Shown here: piece by piece, positions 35,612 through 45,520 of the stretch
How the letters are laid out: each line of letters starts with the position of its first letter
How positions within the stretch are numbered: position 1 is the stretch's first letter
Assembly (NCBI RefSeq): GCF_006385255.1
Contig: NZ_VFJE01000055.1
Location: 483,990-547,989 of the forward strand
DNA from: Flavobacterium microcysteis
Lineage (GTDB): Bacteria > Bacteroidota > Bacteroidia > Flavobacteriales > Flavobacteriaceae
DNA length: 64,000 nt
Direction of reading: 5' to 3'
The notes under the pieces: generated by a model
What the model saw: the letters and a program-made list of their open reading frames with translations, nothing else
Database searches by the model: none
Told to the model about the DNA's origin: nothing
Made by a program: the position numbers and the translations under genes

Positions 35612-36403
35612 ATGAATACCCTAAAAATCAAAGACTATATATTTCCTATCAATACTGAGAAATCGTTCATAAAAGAATACAACCAAGAAGATTTAGAACC
35701 CGTTTGTACCGTCTGGGATATTTGGATACAAAGTGATGAGGCTCCTTTTATAGAAGGGAATCATAGCGGGAATATTCGTTGCGAGCAGATGATGGCTACG
35801 CAGGGCAATTTGCAATCGCTTGTTGGTAAAACAATCCATATAAAAGACGCCTATGACTATGTGACCGATGAACATCTGTTTACCTTTTATATGTTTAGAC
35901 ACAACGGTATCAAGGACAATGAAATCACCTTTGAAAAAATTGAAAACAACAAAGTCTATGTACACTGGAGAGGCATAATTGAAGAATTGGGCTTTGAAGG
36001 CGAATACAATAACAATGTGCCTTTTGAACTTTCCTGCGTATTGGAAATTAAACAAATGGTAGAAAATAAAGACTATAAATCACCATCTACAGAAGTGTTA
36101 AGGCTTATCGCTACCGCTGACGATGACTTTGACAACAATCAGGAACTACTTGATGCAATTATCGACATTACCGACGAATACCGACTTAACGATGAAGCTT
36201 ATATTGCGATCATAGATCTTTTAAGTTCCGAATCTTTTCTCGAAACTTTTGAGGATGAAATTGACAGTTTGGAAGATTTTATCTCAAATTTCACCCATTT
36301 CAGCAACGACCGTACTCCAGTACCACAAAATATTTCGAAGAAAGCCCTGAAAAAGTGGCGTAAAATAGATCTGTTGGCTGAAATTATTGGAGATCATAAA
36401 TAG
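35612..36403 (+). CDS. hypothetical acidic protein (first gene of the immunity-like cluster)
   Basis: 263 residues, cytosolic (no signal or TM), strongly acidic, with many Asp/Glu in the C-terminal third (A-T-A-D-D-D-F-D-N-N, D-E-I-D-S-L-E-D-F). The N-terminal half is beta-rich and aromatic (V-C-T-V-W-D-I-W-I-Q). No family is recognised. Its size, charge and position in a run of unrelated small cytosolic orphan genes fit an immunity-type protein, but that is contextual only. Confidence 0.55.
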   Translation: MNTLKIKDYIFPINTEKSFIKEYNQEDLEPVCTVWDIWIQSDEAPFIEGNHSGNIRCEQMMATQGNLQSLVGKTIHIKDAYDYVTDEHLFTFYMFRHNGIKDNEITFEKIENNKVYVHWRGIIEELGFEGEYNNNVPFELSCVLEIKQMVENKDYKSPSTEVLRLIATADDDFDNNQELLDAIIDITDEYRLNDEAYIAIIDLLSSESFLETFEDEIDSLEDFISNFTHFSNDRTPVPQNISKKALKKWRKIDLLAEIIGDHK

Positions 36404-36476
36404 CTGTATTGTGCTATGTGTTTACGAATACCCGCACATAATTATCAGTTTGTAAAACAATCGATAGTAACGAATA

Positions 36477-37334
36477 ATGAAATATCCTATACCTTATAGA
36501 AAAATCGACAAATGGGGCTTTTCAAATGCTGAGAAGGCTATACTTATTGACTGTATTTATGATGATGTAATCTATCCATTTAGCGAAGAAAATTTTGATC
36601 TGGCTCTAGTGAAAATTGCTGATAAACGCTGTTGGATCAACACAAACGGAAAACAGATATCACCACTTGCAGACAGCGTATTTCCATTTACCAAAAAAGA
36701 AATATCGGTACTGATTATTGATGATAAAAATGGGGAAGAAAGACAATCAACGGATAATTGTTTATTTATAAATCGCTTTGGCGAAAGTGTCTTTACACTT
36801 CAGGCACTAACAGCAAATGGTTTTCAAGATGACAAGTGTATTGTTTGTTTTCCAAACCATTGTTATGGCGCTATAAATTCAAAAGGCGAAATTGTTGTTG
36901 AACCCAAATTTGACGATCTTAATGCGGTTTGGAATGAAATAGGGCGCCCTTATTCTGATGATAGAAACCGAAAGCTTAAGAAAAATCAAGAACTGATAAA
37001 ATTTGAAAAAGACAGGTACTTTGGATTTAAAGACAGGGATGGAAATGTAATTTTTGAAGCCAGTTATTTTTCTGCCAGCGAGTTTGATGAAGGAACATCT
37101 ATGGTTGCAAAAAACTCCAAAGCGTTTTATCATATTGATAGTAGCGGACAAAGACTCTACAACAAAGAATACTACTTCGGATTTAATTATGAATATGATA
37201 TTGCAAAAGTAGTAACCGACATGCCGGATGTTAATCCATTTGTTCATGAACGATGGGGCGTTGACTATTATATTCCGGGAAACTCAAAATGGGGATATAT
37301 TGATAAAAAAGGACAAGAATTTTGGGAAGACTAA
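36477..37334 (+). CDS. WG-repeat-containing protein
   Basis: 285 residues, no signal peptide. Several WG beta-strand repeats are visible: Y-G-A-I-N-S-K-G-E-I-V-V-E-P-K-F-D-D, F-G-F-K-D-R-D-G-N-V-I-F, and the C-terminal K-W-G-Y-I-D-K-K-G. WG repeats form small beta-propeller-like or sheet structures used in binding. Many WG proteins occur near polymorphic toxins or in orphan clusters. Activity unknown. It is 73 bases after the previous gene. Confidence 0.8.
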   Translation: MKYPIPYRKIDKWGFSNAEKAILIDCIYDDVIYPFSEENFDLALVKIADKRCWINTNGKQISPLADSVFPFTKKEISVLIIDDKNGEERQSTDNCLFINRFGESVFTLQALTANGFQDDKCIVCFPNHCYGAINSKGEIVVEPKFDDLNAVWNEIGRPYSDDRNRKLKKNQELIKFEKDRYFGFKDRDGNVIFEASYFSASEFDEGTSMVAKNSKAFYHIDSSGQRLYNKEYYFGFNYEYDIAKVVTDMPDVNPFVHERWGVDYYIPGNSKWGYIDKKGQEFWED

Positions 37335-37396
37335 AATAGTATGAACAAAATAAAACAATTTATAGAACAATTTTTAAGATAGAAAATAATTCCCCA

Positions 37397-37699
37397 ATGA
37401 AAATACAATGCCCAAAATGCCTTCCAAAAGAAGGAATCGAACGCCCGGATTTTAGTACCTCAGAAAAAGACAAACTCTCTGAAATGGTAAAAAACAATCC
37501 TATGAAGGGCATGATGTATCTAAGAGAACAGCATATGCTTAGTCTACATGATGCAAAATATATTGTATTGCATATAAACGAAAAAACTGGACATTGCAAT
37601 CGTTGCAATTTTGATAATTTGAAAGGAGAGTATATAAACTGTCCTAAATGTGGAGCCTTTAATTTTAACTGGATGTATAAGCCACAAGAAAACATATAG
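37397..37699 (+). CDS. small zinc-ribbon protein
   Basis: 100 residues with three cysteine pairs: C-P-K-C at 5-8, C-N-R-C about 67-70 and C-P-K-C about 82-85. The last two pairs have the spacing of a zinc ribbon. The middle part is helical. No signal peptide. Function unknown; it lies inside the run of immunity-like genes and may be a small zinc-stabilised binding protein. Confidence 0.65.
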   Translation: MKIQCPKCLPKEGIERPDFSTSEKDKLSEMVKNNPMKGMMYLREQHMLSLHDAKYIVLHINEKTGHCNRCNFDNLKGEYINCPKCGAFNFNWMYKPQENI

Positions 37700-37727
37700 A
37701 GAAATAAATGAAAATAAACAACACACA

Positions 37728-37811
37728 CTAAGACCTGAAAGTGTCATTTATGAATGCAATGATTTTGAAAAACAAAAAGTTATAGAAGTTGTTTACAAAG
37801 AGTATCAATAG
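37728..37811 (+). pseudogene. possible remnant of an immunity-like gene
   Basis: A 27-codon open stretch ending in TAG reads L-R-P-E-S-V-I-Y-E-C-N-D-F-E ... V-V-Y-K-E-Y-Q with protein-like composition but no start codon in frame. It may be the tail of a decayed gene. A 13-codon mini-frame at 37341-37382 (M-N-K-I-K-Q-F-I) could be another fragment. Neither is firm. Confidence 0.2.
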
Positions 37812-37837
37812 TATGAATAAAAAGTAATTGTTTTATA

Positions 37838-38074
37838 ATGAACACTAAGAAACTAATAGAAAAAAAAGATTGGCATTATTATGTTTATGAAGAAAACAAT
37901 AGTATCACATTATCTGTTCCAATTCCTAAACCAAATCCGGGATTTGATATACTGTATACGTTGAGCGAGTCTGAAAAGGAAAAATATTTAAGTACAGGAA
38001 TTAAATCCCTTGAAAACCGGATAGAAGATATGAAAATAAACTTTTCAAATTATGAAATGAATTCCTGGAGATAG
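37838..38074 (+). CDS. small hypothetical protein
   Basis: 78 residues, no signal or TM. Beta-strand start (W-H-Y-Y-V-Y-E-E-N-N-S-I-T-L-S-V-P-I-P), then a helical end (L-S-E-S-E-K-E-K-Y-L). No recognised family. The compact alpha/beta layout and its place in the cluster fit a small immunity protein, but there is no direct evidence. Confidence 0.5.
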   Translation: MNTKKLIEKKDWHYYVYEENNSITLSVPIPKPNPGFDILYTLSESEKEKYLSTGIKSLENRIEDMKINFSNYEMNSWR

Positions 38075-38164
38075 GGAGTCATTGGTTTAATAAAGAGAAA
38101 TAGAAGTATATGTTTAGATACAACAAAAGAAAAATAAAATGATTTACCATTAGTAAGGCACAGA

Positions 38165-38845
38165 ATGAAATATTTTAGAATAACGCAAGAAACCGATTCA
38201 AAGGTAATTGGTCGATATCCTCAGGTAAAAGAATTAAAAATTCCTTTCCATGAAGCAAGAGCGTCACAATGGGGAAAAATAAGCCAGTGGAAAACGGAAG
38301 ACGACGTTCCAGAGCTCAATCAGTTTGTATTGCATTATAATTCGAGACTTTCAGATTTAGTTTCTAACAATTTTGTTATTGTTTCGAGCGGCCTGTTCAT
38401 CAGTGAAAAATGCCATCAGATTTTGAACCCCTTTACGATAAATGGCAATTTTCATCCCATGACTATTTTTAGAAAAGGAACGCCTCATCCATATAGTTTT
38501 CTTTGGTATGAATATGGAGCAAAAAGTAAAATCGACTTTAAAAAATCGACATTTATTGAATATAATGATATCATTGAAAAAACGGGTGAAATAATACCGA
38601 TAGATGACTCTGAAGATTACAAAGTTAAGTTTAGAAAGCTATACGATGAAAAAGATGAGAAAGGTGAGGTTGGTTGGGATTTAACGCCAACGGTTTTAAA
38701 AATAAAGGAATACTTTGATATGACTCCTGCTTTTGGTATTGGTTTAATCTGTAACGAAAACGTAAAAAATGCCATTGAAGAAAACAAGCTGACAGGTTTT
38801 ATATTCGAGCGGTTGGATATTGAAATTGTTTTCGCAGATAAGTAA
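38165..38845 (+). CDS. Imm11/DUF1629-like immunity protein (putative)
   Basis: 226 residues, no signal peptide. The pattern V-S-S-G-L-F-I-S-E-K-C-H-Q-I-L in the middle and I-C-N-E-N-V-K-N-A-I-E-E-N-K-L-T-G-F at the end resembles the Imm11 (DUF1629) family, whose members are encoded next to polymorphic or T6SS toxins and neutralise them. There is no toxin gene beside it, so this would be an orphan immunity gene. The family assignment is from motif memory, so the confidence is moderate. Confidence 0.5.
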   Translation: MKYFRITQETDSKVIGRYPQVKELKIPFHEARASQWGKISQWKTEDDVPELNQFVLHYNSRLSDLVSNNFVIVSSGLFISEKCHQILNPFTINGNFHPMTIFRKGTPHPYSFLWYEYGAKSKIDFKKSTFIEYNDIIEKTGEIIPIDDSEDYKVKFRKLYDEKDEKGEVGWDLTPTVLKIKEYFDMTPAFGIGLICNENVKNAIEENKLTGFIFERLDIEIVFADK

Positions 38846-38942
38846 ATGCAATTATCTTAATTGAAAAAGATAGGGTGTACGAAATAATGTGCCTTCTAAG
38901 CTTAGGACAAACCTTAAAACTAACAAATAAAACAAGAATTAA

Positions 38943-40601
38943 ATGAATTCTACTTCCAATCAAAAATTAGCTATCTATTCAATTTCGGACATTTTTCCGT
39001 TGTTTGAATACATGCACAATCAAATTGGCCTTTCTTCCAGCCGGTTTATAGAACAGAATGAAATTGCCCGTACAATCTGGTTGGCCATGCGAATTGATGG
39101 AGAAATTAAAAACGGAGGTATTGAACAGCTTTTTTCCAACTTTGGAGAAGGGTTCAATACTGATTATATGATAGAAGTTCTTCAAAATATCAAAAGTGAA
39201 AAGGGTAGGGAAATCGTCCAAAAATTCATTGATTTTATTCATCAAACGGATAAGCACAAAACCTCATTTTATGGTGATTACGCTTATGTGAGTGGTTTTG
39301 ATAAAAAGCTAAAAAAATTACACAATGAATTGAGTGATGAATATTACACCATAGATCCAAGTGTGGAAGCATTGATTGTTCAATATGCAGAAGCAAATTG
39401 GGGCAATGCAGATTTTCAAGAGTCAATTAAAGAGGTTGTTTTTAAAAATAATGAAAAAGACGAATCAGCATTGATTGGTGATTTAAATGATGCTATCAAA
39501 AGCGGCAATGTTTCAACAGTTAAGAAAATTTTAAAAAACCTGAATACTGTCAATCAAGCTTGTGAATACGGATTTGTGCCATTGCTTGAATTGGTTTATC
39601 TGTCTAACAGTGCTAAAAAAATTGAGATTTGTAAGCTACTCATCAATCATGGGGCTGACTTGAATTTCAGGGATAAATATCACGATTCTGTCCTTCACAA
39701 AGCTGCAGGGCAAGGCAATAATATTGAATTCATTGAATTTTTACTCGATCAAGGAATGGATGTCGAAATCAAAGATAATTATGACAATACACCCATTTTT
39801 GAAACCAATAATCTTCCGGAAAATTGCAACTTATTAATCAATCGAGGTGCGAATGTAAATACCAAAAACAAAAATGGTTATTCCCCATTGACAAAAATGT
39901 TGGATGGATACCATGGCTGGTATGGTAATAATTATGCTAAAGATTATCAACCTAAAATTAAGAAAACTATCGACCTGTTGTTGGATGCTGGTGCTATTTT
40001 TGGAACAGAAATTTTAATTCATGAAGCTACTGAACTTTCCAAGTTTGCGGAAGATCCGAACATGTTGAAGCACCTGCTAAAACAGAAATCGGTTAAAAAT
40101 GCGCCTGAATTCAATCCCAATTACCACAAATGGTCGGCTGTTTTCGAGGCAAGCTTGAAGGGAAATCTCGAATGTCTGAAACTGTTGGCTGACAAAGGTG
40201 CGTTTTTAAACCAAACGTTAGATGTTCCTCATTACGAAACCAAAACATTCGGCGGAGCTACTCCAATGAACTTAGCATCGAATGATGAAGTACGTACATT
40301 TCTTGCCTCTCAAAATGTATCTATTGGAAACCGAAAAAACTATTCGTTGTTTCTTGAAACTAGAGGGAATGATGAAGAAGCAGTTATTGATTTGATTCAG
40401 CAACTAAAAAACATAGATAAGGAGGAAGCTGTAAAATACCTTCATACCGTTAAAAAGAAAATGGACGAATCTTATGAAAAAATTGACGATAAATATGTCA
40501 TTTACAAACCGCTGTTTTTAAAAAGTTCGGAAAATGAAGAAGAAATCAGAAATACGGAATTAAAATTCAAGGAGTTTAATTGCGAATTGACATTGATTTA
40601 A
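38943..40601 (+). CDS. DUF4375-ankyrin repeat protein
   Basis: 552 residues. The N-terminal ~150 residues match the DUF4375 (DMP19-like) layout: E-I-A-R-T-I-W-L-A-M-R-I-D-G-E-I-K-N-G-G-I-E-Q, often found in immunity-type proteins. From about 175 to 460 there are ankyrin repeats (K-L-L-I-N-H-G-A-D-L-N-F-R-D, L-L-D-Q-G-M-D-V-E-I-K-D). The last ~90 residues are a charged helical tail. Ankyrin-bearing immunity proteins are known in toxin loci. It closes the run of plus-strand orphan genes and is followed by a strong terminator. Confidence 0.78.
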   Translation: MNSTSNQKLAIYSISDIFPLFEYMHNQIGLSSSRFIEQNEIARTIWLAMRIDGEIKNGGIEQLFSNFGEGFNTDYMIEVLQNIKSEKGREIVQKFIDFIHQTDKHKTSFYGDYAYVSGFDKKLKKLHNELSDEYYTIDPSVEALIVQYAEANWGNADFQESIKEVVFKNNEKDESALIGDLNDAIKSGNVSTVKKILKNLNTVNQACEYGFVPLLELVYLSNSAKKIEICKLLINHGADLNFRDKYHDSVLHKAAGQGNNIEFIEFLLDQGMDVEIKDNYDNTPIFETNNLPENCNLLINRGANVNTKNKNGYSPLTKMLDGYHGWYGNNYAKDYQPKIKKTIDLLLDAGAIFGTEILIHEATELSKFAEDPNMLKHLLKQKSVKNAPEFNPNYHKWSAVFEASLKGNLECLKLLADKGAFLNQTLDVPHYETKTFGGATPMNLASNDEVRTFLASQNVSIGNRKNYSLFLETRGNDEEAVIDLIQQLKNIDKEEAVKYLHTVKKKMDESYEKIDDKYVIYKPLFLKSSENEEEIRNTELKFKEFNCELTLI

Positions 40602-40636
40602 GAACGGTGCAATAAATCTATGATAGTTAATATAAA

Positions 40637-40663
40637 AAAACCAACCTCTAATGGGTTGGTTTT
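40637..40663. terminator. bidirectional terminator between convergent genes
   Basis: 10-bp stem aaaaccaacc / ggttggtttt (40637-40646, 40654-40663) with A and T tracts on either side, between the DUF4375-ankyrin gene and the minus-strand retropepsin gene. Confidence 0.8.
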
Positions 40664-40703
40664 TGTTTTCATAATTATTTACAAAATAAAGAAGCTGATA
40701 AAC

Positions 40704-41897
40704 TTATTTTTTAACCAGCTCTACGTTTTTAATTTCACCGGTTTTTATGTCTTTCAGCACCATTACAGCGGTATCCGTCTGAGGTTTCCTATTCAATTTG
40801 AATGATTCGCAGGGATTCATATCTGAAAAATTAAATTCCCCAAATTGTAGTATTTCATCTCCTTCATTAATTCTGTCATTCAATGCAGCATCCCAGACTA
40901 TACCAACAACAAATTTATCGTCTTTGATTACAGGTTGCACAGGCCAGTTCTTTTCGGTCAGATCTATTGCGTCATCCTGGTAAGGATTGAAATAGAGTTG
41001 CCTGCCAGGATAATCAACTACAACATCTCCATAGGATAATATTTTGCTTCCTATTCTTGATTTTGTGTCGCTGGTAGTTGTTGCGGTAATATTTTTAAAG
41101 CTAACTCCTGCAAAATTTAGTTCAGGCATCGATAGCATGAAATGTTCTTTTTGACTTTCAACACCATGTATGCCTAGTGAAAAGGCTCCCTTAGCCTGAT
41201 ATACTACAGAAAAAAGATCAAGCTTTTGAGACAAAGCATTTTCATAAACAGCTAATGACAAATCATATAGCCCAACCATTCCAGAATCGAACAAGATGGT
41301 TTCACTTGCGTCAATATTATTATTTTTTATGCCAATCTTTAAGTAAGGATTACTTTGTGTTTTGTCCTTTAATAAATGGGCATTTTTCTTTTTATCAGTA
41401 CTAAAGTTTTTTAGTTTATCTGTAAAACTTACCGTCTTATCCTTATATGAAAATTTCACAATGCTGTTGCGCATCATATTGCTGCCAATAAATCCGTCAA
41501 TTCCAAGGCATTCTAAAAAGAAACTGCTATCGGTAACCACAGCAGGGACATCTGTAAAGGTAATATCGCCTACCTGAACAGGTGGCAGTGTTACGAGCTT
41601 CATATTCTGTCTTAGGTTGCTGGAATCGCCAACATCCAGCCCATTATTATCCGATTGTAGTCCCAATTCATTATACAGTTCTTGCGAAATGGCACTCAGG
41701 GCTCCGGTATCAACAATAAAATTATAGGTTTTACCTTTAATAACAGCCTCCACTATTACAAGACCATTAATATCTTTGTAAGGAACGCTGACATTATAAT
41801 TCTTTTGGACAACCTTGCCCTTATTTAGGGTTTTAATAGTTTGGGCAGTTGATAAATTAAGGCACAAAAGTGCAGAAAAGAGGTAAAGGAGCTTCAT
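40704..41897 (-). CDS. secreted retropepsin-like protein with PDZ-like end
   Basis: 397 residues from ATG 41897, which gives a clear signal peptide (M-K-L-L-Y-L-F-S-A-L, ending S-T-A-Q). Two protease-like lobes: F-I-V-D-T-G-A-L-S-A-I near residue 50 and I-L-F-D-S-G-M-V-G near residue 200. The last ~90 residues resemble a PDZ domain (I-N-E-G-D-E-I-L-Q-F-G). The aspartyl-protease fold plus PDZ arrangement is common in Bacteroidetes periplasmic proteins of unknown substrate. Same family as 13207-14082 but longer. Confidence 0.78.
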   Translation of the reverse strand: MKLLYLFSALLCLNLSTAQTIKTLNKGKVVQKNYNVSVPYKDINGLVIVEAVIKGKTYNFIVDTGALSAISQELYNELGLQSDNNGLDVGDSSNLRQNMKLVTLPPVQVGDITFTDVPAVVTDSSFFLECLGIDGFIGSNMMRNSIVKFSYKDKTVSFTDKLKNFSTDKKKNAHLLKDKTQSNPYLKIGIKNNNIDASETILFDSGMVGLYDLSLAVYENALSQKLDLFSVVYQAKGAFSLGIHGVESQKEHFMLSMPELNFAGVSFKNITATTTSDTKSRIGSKILSYGDVVVDYPGRQLYFNPYQDDAIDLTEKNWPVQPVIKDDKFVVGIVWDAALNDRINEGDEILQFGEFNFSDMNPCESFKLNRKPQTDTAVMVLKDIKTGEIKNVELVKK

Positions 41898-41974
41898 AAA
41901 GTAATTGATTAGGTAAATATTCAATTACACAATTTGTGCCAGAATTTTAATATTTCTAAAATTAGTATCAACAT

Positions 41975-42724
41975 TTATTTTTTCTTGAAAAACAAAGCTC
42001 TGTTATATTCATAATTCATTCTTGCAATATTCAAAATAGAGATACCCTGCGGACATTCGACTTCACAAGCTTCTGTATTAGAGCAGTGTCCGAAGTGCTC
42101 AGCATCCATTTGACGTACCATATTCAAAACACGTTCGTTACGTTCTTCTTTCCCTTGCGGAAGCGTAACCATATGAGAAATTTTTGCAGATGTAAATAAG
42201 GCTGCGCTTGCATTTTTACAGGTAGCTACGCAAGCCCCACAACCAATGCATGCTGCGGCATCAAATGCTTCTTCCGCAGTCTGGTGAGTAACAGCAACGG
42301 CAGTAGCATCTGGAGCCTGACCTGTGTTTATGGATACAAACCCACCGGAAGAAATAATTCGGTCAAATGCCGATCGGTCAACCTTAAGGTCTTTTTTGAC
42401 AGGAAAAGCCTCTGCCCGAAAAGGTTCTATTAAAATCGTTTCACCGTCTTTAAAAGAACGTAGGTGAAGCTGGCAGGTGGTTGTCTGCTTCAAAGGACCG
42501 TGTGCGATACCGTTAATCATCATCCCACATTGCCCACAAATTCCCTCACGGCAATCGTGATCAAATTCTACGGGTTCATCGCCTTCAAGAATCAGTTTTT
42601 CATTCAAAGTATCCAGCATTTCCAGAAATGACATATGGGGATTAAGTTCAGTAAGATCATAATTTATCAGTTTCCCTTCACTTTGATGGTCTTTCTGTCT
42701 CCATATTTTCAGGTGTAAATCCAT
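41975..42724 (-). CDS. sdhB: succinate dehydrogenase/fumarate reductase iron-sulfur subunit
   Basis: 249 residues. The three Fe-S clusters are visible: [2Fe-2S] in C-R-E-G-I-C-G-Q-C-G ... T-C; [4Fe-4S] C-I-G-C-G-A-C-V-A-T-C; and the third cluster with C-S-N-T-E-A-C-E-V-E-C-P. It passes electrons from the flavoprotein to the membrane cytochrome b. It is last of the three-gene unit, 17 bases after sdhA. The Bacteroidetes enzyme is of the B-type with a single membrane subunit. Confidence 0.95.
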   Translation of the reverse strand: MDLHLKIWRQKDHQSEGKLINYDLTELNPHMSFLEMLDTLNEKLILEGDEPVEFDHDCREGICGQCGMMINGIAHGPLKQTTTCQLHLRSFKDGETILIEPFRAEAFPVKKDLKVDRSAFDRIISSGGFVSINTGQAPDATAVAVTHQTAEEAFDAAACIGCGACVATCKNASAALFTSAKISHMVTLPQGKEERNERVLNMVRQMDAEHFGHCSNTEACEVECPQGISILNIARMNYEYNRALFFKKK

Positions 42725-42741
42725 AATTTCTGTGTTTTTTC

Positions 42742-44658
42742 TTATTTGTAACTTCTTACCGTAGGCTTTATTTCTTCAAAAATCAATGGTTCTTTGACGA
42801 GCTCCGGTTCCTTATTTTCACCCGTCCAATTCCAGGCAGAAATAAATTGAAATTCTTCATCGTTCCGTAATGCTTCTCCATCAGGAGTTTGAAATTCCTC
42901 ACGAAAATGGGCGCCACAGGATTCATTCCGGGTTAATGCATCGTAACACATCAGTTCGCCAATTTCAAAGTAGTCTGCAACACGGCCAGCCTTTTCGAGC
43001 TCGCTATTCATTGCATCTCCTTGTCCCGAAACTTTCACATCTTTATAAAATTCCTGTTTCAGTTTCCTGATTTCTTGGATAGCATATTTTAATCCTTCTT
43101 CATTCCGTGCCAGTCCACAATAATCATAAAGCAATTTTCCCAAAGTTTTGTGGAAGTAATCTACCGTCTTTGTCCCTTTGATAGTGATAAAGTTTTCAAT
43201 TTGCTGCTTCACATGATTTTCAGCTTTTTCAAATTCTGAATTCGCGGTAGCTATTTTTCCGGTATGAATTTCGTTGGATAGATAATTTGCTATGGTGTAA
43301 GGAGCGATAAAATAGCCATCGACAGAAGCCTGTAATAATGAGTTGGCACCCAGTCGATTGGCTCCATGGTCTGCAAAATTGGCTTCTCCCAAGGCAAATA
43401 GCCCCGGAATGGTCGTCATCAATTCATAATCCACCCAAAGTCCGCCCATTGAAAAGTGCGCAGAAGGAGAGATCATCATCGGTTCCTGATACGCATCATA
43501 TCCGGTAATCTTAAGATACATATCAAAAAGATTTCCATATTTCTCCTGAATCTTTTCTTTCCCCTGTTCTCTAATGGCCTTGGAAAAATCAAGATAAACC
43601 GCATTTTTTAACGGGCCGATTCCGAAACCCGCATCAATTCTTTCCTTCGCTGCTCTTGAAGAAATATCTCTTGGTGCTAAATTTCCAAACGCCGGATATC
43701 TTCTTTCCAGATAATAATCTCTTTCCTCATCAGGAATATCATTTGCTTTTCTGTTTTCGTTTTCATTGGCAGGAACCCATATCCGTCCGTCATTTCGTAA
43801 CGATTCAGACATCAGCGTTAATTTTGACTGATAATCGCCAGACTGGGGCAGGGAAGTAGGGTGTACCTGTATCCAGCTTGGTGATGCCATTAGTGCACCT
43901 TTTTTATGTGCTCTCCAGATAGCAGAGCCATTGCATCCCATAGCCAGAGTTGACAAATAATATATTTTGCCATAACCACCGGTAGCCAAAACTACGGCGT
44001 GTGCGGCATGTCGTTCAATTTCTCCTGTATCCAGATTCCTGACAATAATTCCTCTTGCTTTTCCGTCAATAACAACCAGATCAAGCATTTCGTGTCTTGA
44101 AAACAGCTGGACGCTTTTCTTACCCACTTGTCTCATCAAAGCCTGGTAAGCCCCCAATAGCAATTGTTGTCCGGTTTGTCCTCTGGCATAAAAAGTACGG
44201 CTTACCTGAACACCACCAAAAGAACGGTTGTTGAGATAACCGCCGTATTCTCGTCCAAAAGGAACACCTTGTGCAACCGCCTGATCAATCAGGTTCAGAG
44301 AACACTCCGCCATTCGATACACATTGGCTTCCCGTGCTCTGAAATCTCCGCCTTTCAACGTGTCAACAAACATTCGGTACACACTGTCACCGTCGTTTTT
44401 GTAGTTTTTTGCAGCATTCACGCCACCTTGTGCGGCAACAGAATGCGCCCTTCTCGGACTGTCCTGAAAGCAAAATGATTTTACATTATAACCCATTTCT
44501 CCCAATGAGGCGGCAATGGAACTTCCAGCTAGTCCTGTACCAACAACGATGACATCCAGTTTTTTTCGGTTGGCAGGATTTACAAGTTTTGCTGTTTTTT
44601 TATAGTTCTCCCATTTTTTTTCTAAAGGGCCTTCGGGTATTTTTGAATTTAAAACCAT
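42742..44658 (-). CDS. sdhA: succinate dehydrogenase/fumarate reductase flavoprotein subunit
   Basis: 638 residues. FAD-binding Rossmann start ([11 protein letters not shown]), the covalent-FAD region [13 protein letters not shown], the substrate-site H-P-T-S-L-P-Q, and the [11 protein letters not shown] motif. It oxidises succinate to fumarate on the cytoplasmic face of complex II, linking the TCA cycle to menaquinone reduction. It is the middle gene of sdhCAB with short spacers. Confidence 0.95.
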   Translation of the reverse strand: MVLNSKIPEGPLEKKWENYKKTAKLVNPANRKKLDVIVVGTGLAGSSIAASLGEMGYNVKSFCFQDSPRRAHSVAAQGGVNAAKNYKNDGDSVYRMFVDTLKGGDFRAREANVYRMAECSLNLIDQAVAQGVPFGREYGGYLNNRSFGGVQVSRTFYARGQTGQQLLLGAYQALMRQVGKKSVQLFSRHEMLDLVVIDGKARGIIVRNLDTGEIERHAAHAVVLATGGYGKIYYLSTLAMGCNGSAIWRAHKKGALMASPSWIQVHPTSLPQSGDYQSKLTLMSESLRNDGRIWVPANENENRKANDIPDEERDYYLERRYPAFGNLAPRDISSRAAKERIDAGFGIGPLKNAVYLDFSKAIREQGKEKIQEKYGNLFDMYLKITGYDAYQEPMMISPSAHFSMGGLWVDYELMTTIPGLFALGEANFADHGANRLGANSLLQASVDGYFIAPYTIANYLSNEIHTGKIATANSEFEKAENHVKQQIENFITIKGTKTVDYFHKTLGKLLYDYCGLARNEEGLKYAIQEIRKLKQEFYKDVKVSGQGDAMNSELEKAGRVADYFEIGELMCYDALTRNESCGAHFREEFQTPDGEALRNDEEFQFISAWNWTGENKEPELVKEPLIFEEIKPTVRSYK

Positions 44659-44669
44659 AGGATTTCAAT

Positions 44670-45326
44670 TTAGCGGTAAGTGAAGAATATGTAAATAGGC
44701 ATCAACGCAAATCCTATACTGATGATAACGGAATAGGCGATACCGACTCTTTGGAACCATCTTACAAACTTCGGATGATACAATCCCAAAGTCCGGATGG
44801 CACTGTGAATCCCGTGAATCAAATGATAACATAAAGCAATCATCGAGACGGCATAAATAAGGACATACCACCATTCCTGGAAAACAGTCACTACTATTAT
44901 ATATAAGTCTTTATTTCCATTGGCATCCAAAGGCGGATTTCCAAATTTGTAGACATACCAGAAATTTTGAAAATGGATGACAAGGAAAATTAAAATCAGT
45001 GTACCTAAAACTCCCATATTTCTTGAATACCATTTGCTCGCCCTACCTCGATTTTCCTTTTGGTAGTTTCCGCCTGCCTTTTTGTTTTTTAAGGTAATAA
45101 TCAGTCCGTCGACTGCATGGAGGATAATACTTACATACAGTACGTAGGAAACTAATTTAATAAGGATATTTCCTGACAGAAAGTGGGAATAGGCATTGAA
45201 TTGAAGATGCGCCTGTTCCTGTGGTAAAAACAGTTGGAGGTTACCCAGAAAATGAATGAGGAGAAAGAAGCTTAAGAAAAGCCCTGTAAGGCATAGTAAC
45301 ATTTTTCGAGATAAAGTTGAAAGCAT
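44670..45326 (-). CDS. sdhC: succinate dehydrogenase cytochrome b subunit
   Basis: 218 residues with five TM helices, the B-type single-subunit membrane anchor. Histidines suitable for haem ligation occur in the helices (e.g. L-L-I-H-F-L-G, I-I-L-H-A-V-D-G, L-V-I-H-F-Q, L-I-H-G-I-H). It anchors SdhAB and carries the quinone site. It is the first gene of the operon; no exact TAnnTTTG promoter was found upstream in the 195-base gap. Confidence 0.92.
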   Translation of the reverse strand: MLSTLSRKMLLCLTGLFLSFFLLIHFLGNLQLFLPQEQAHLQFNAYSHFLSGNILIKLVSYVLYVSIILHAVDGLIITLKNKKAGGNYQKENRGRASKWYSRNMGVLGTLILIFLVIHFQNFWYVYKFGNPPLDANGNKDLYIIVVTVFQEWWYVLIYAVSMIALCYHLIHGIHSAIRTLGLYHPKFVRWFQRVGIAYSVIISIGFALMPIYIFFTYR

Positions 45327-45520
45327 ACTTTTCAGTTTAGATTACTACTAACCAAGAATTAGTATTCAAAGTTCTTCGATACCAATAAAGATAATCAATA
45401 AAAAAATACGATTTTCAGATGTATGATTTTTTTTACGTTTGATTAAACGATTAAAAATTATAATCAATACAATGATTAGACCTAAAGAAAATTACTAATT
45501 GCTTTTACATTCTAACTATT

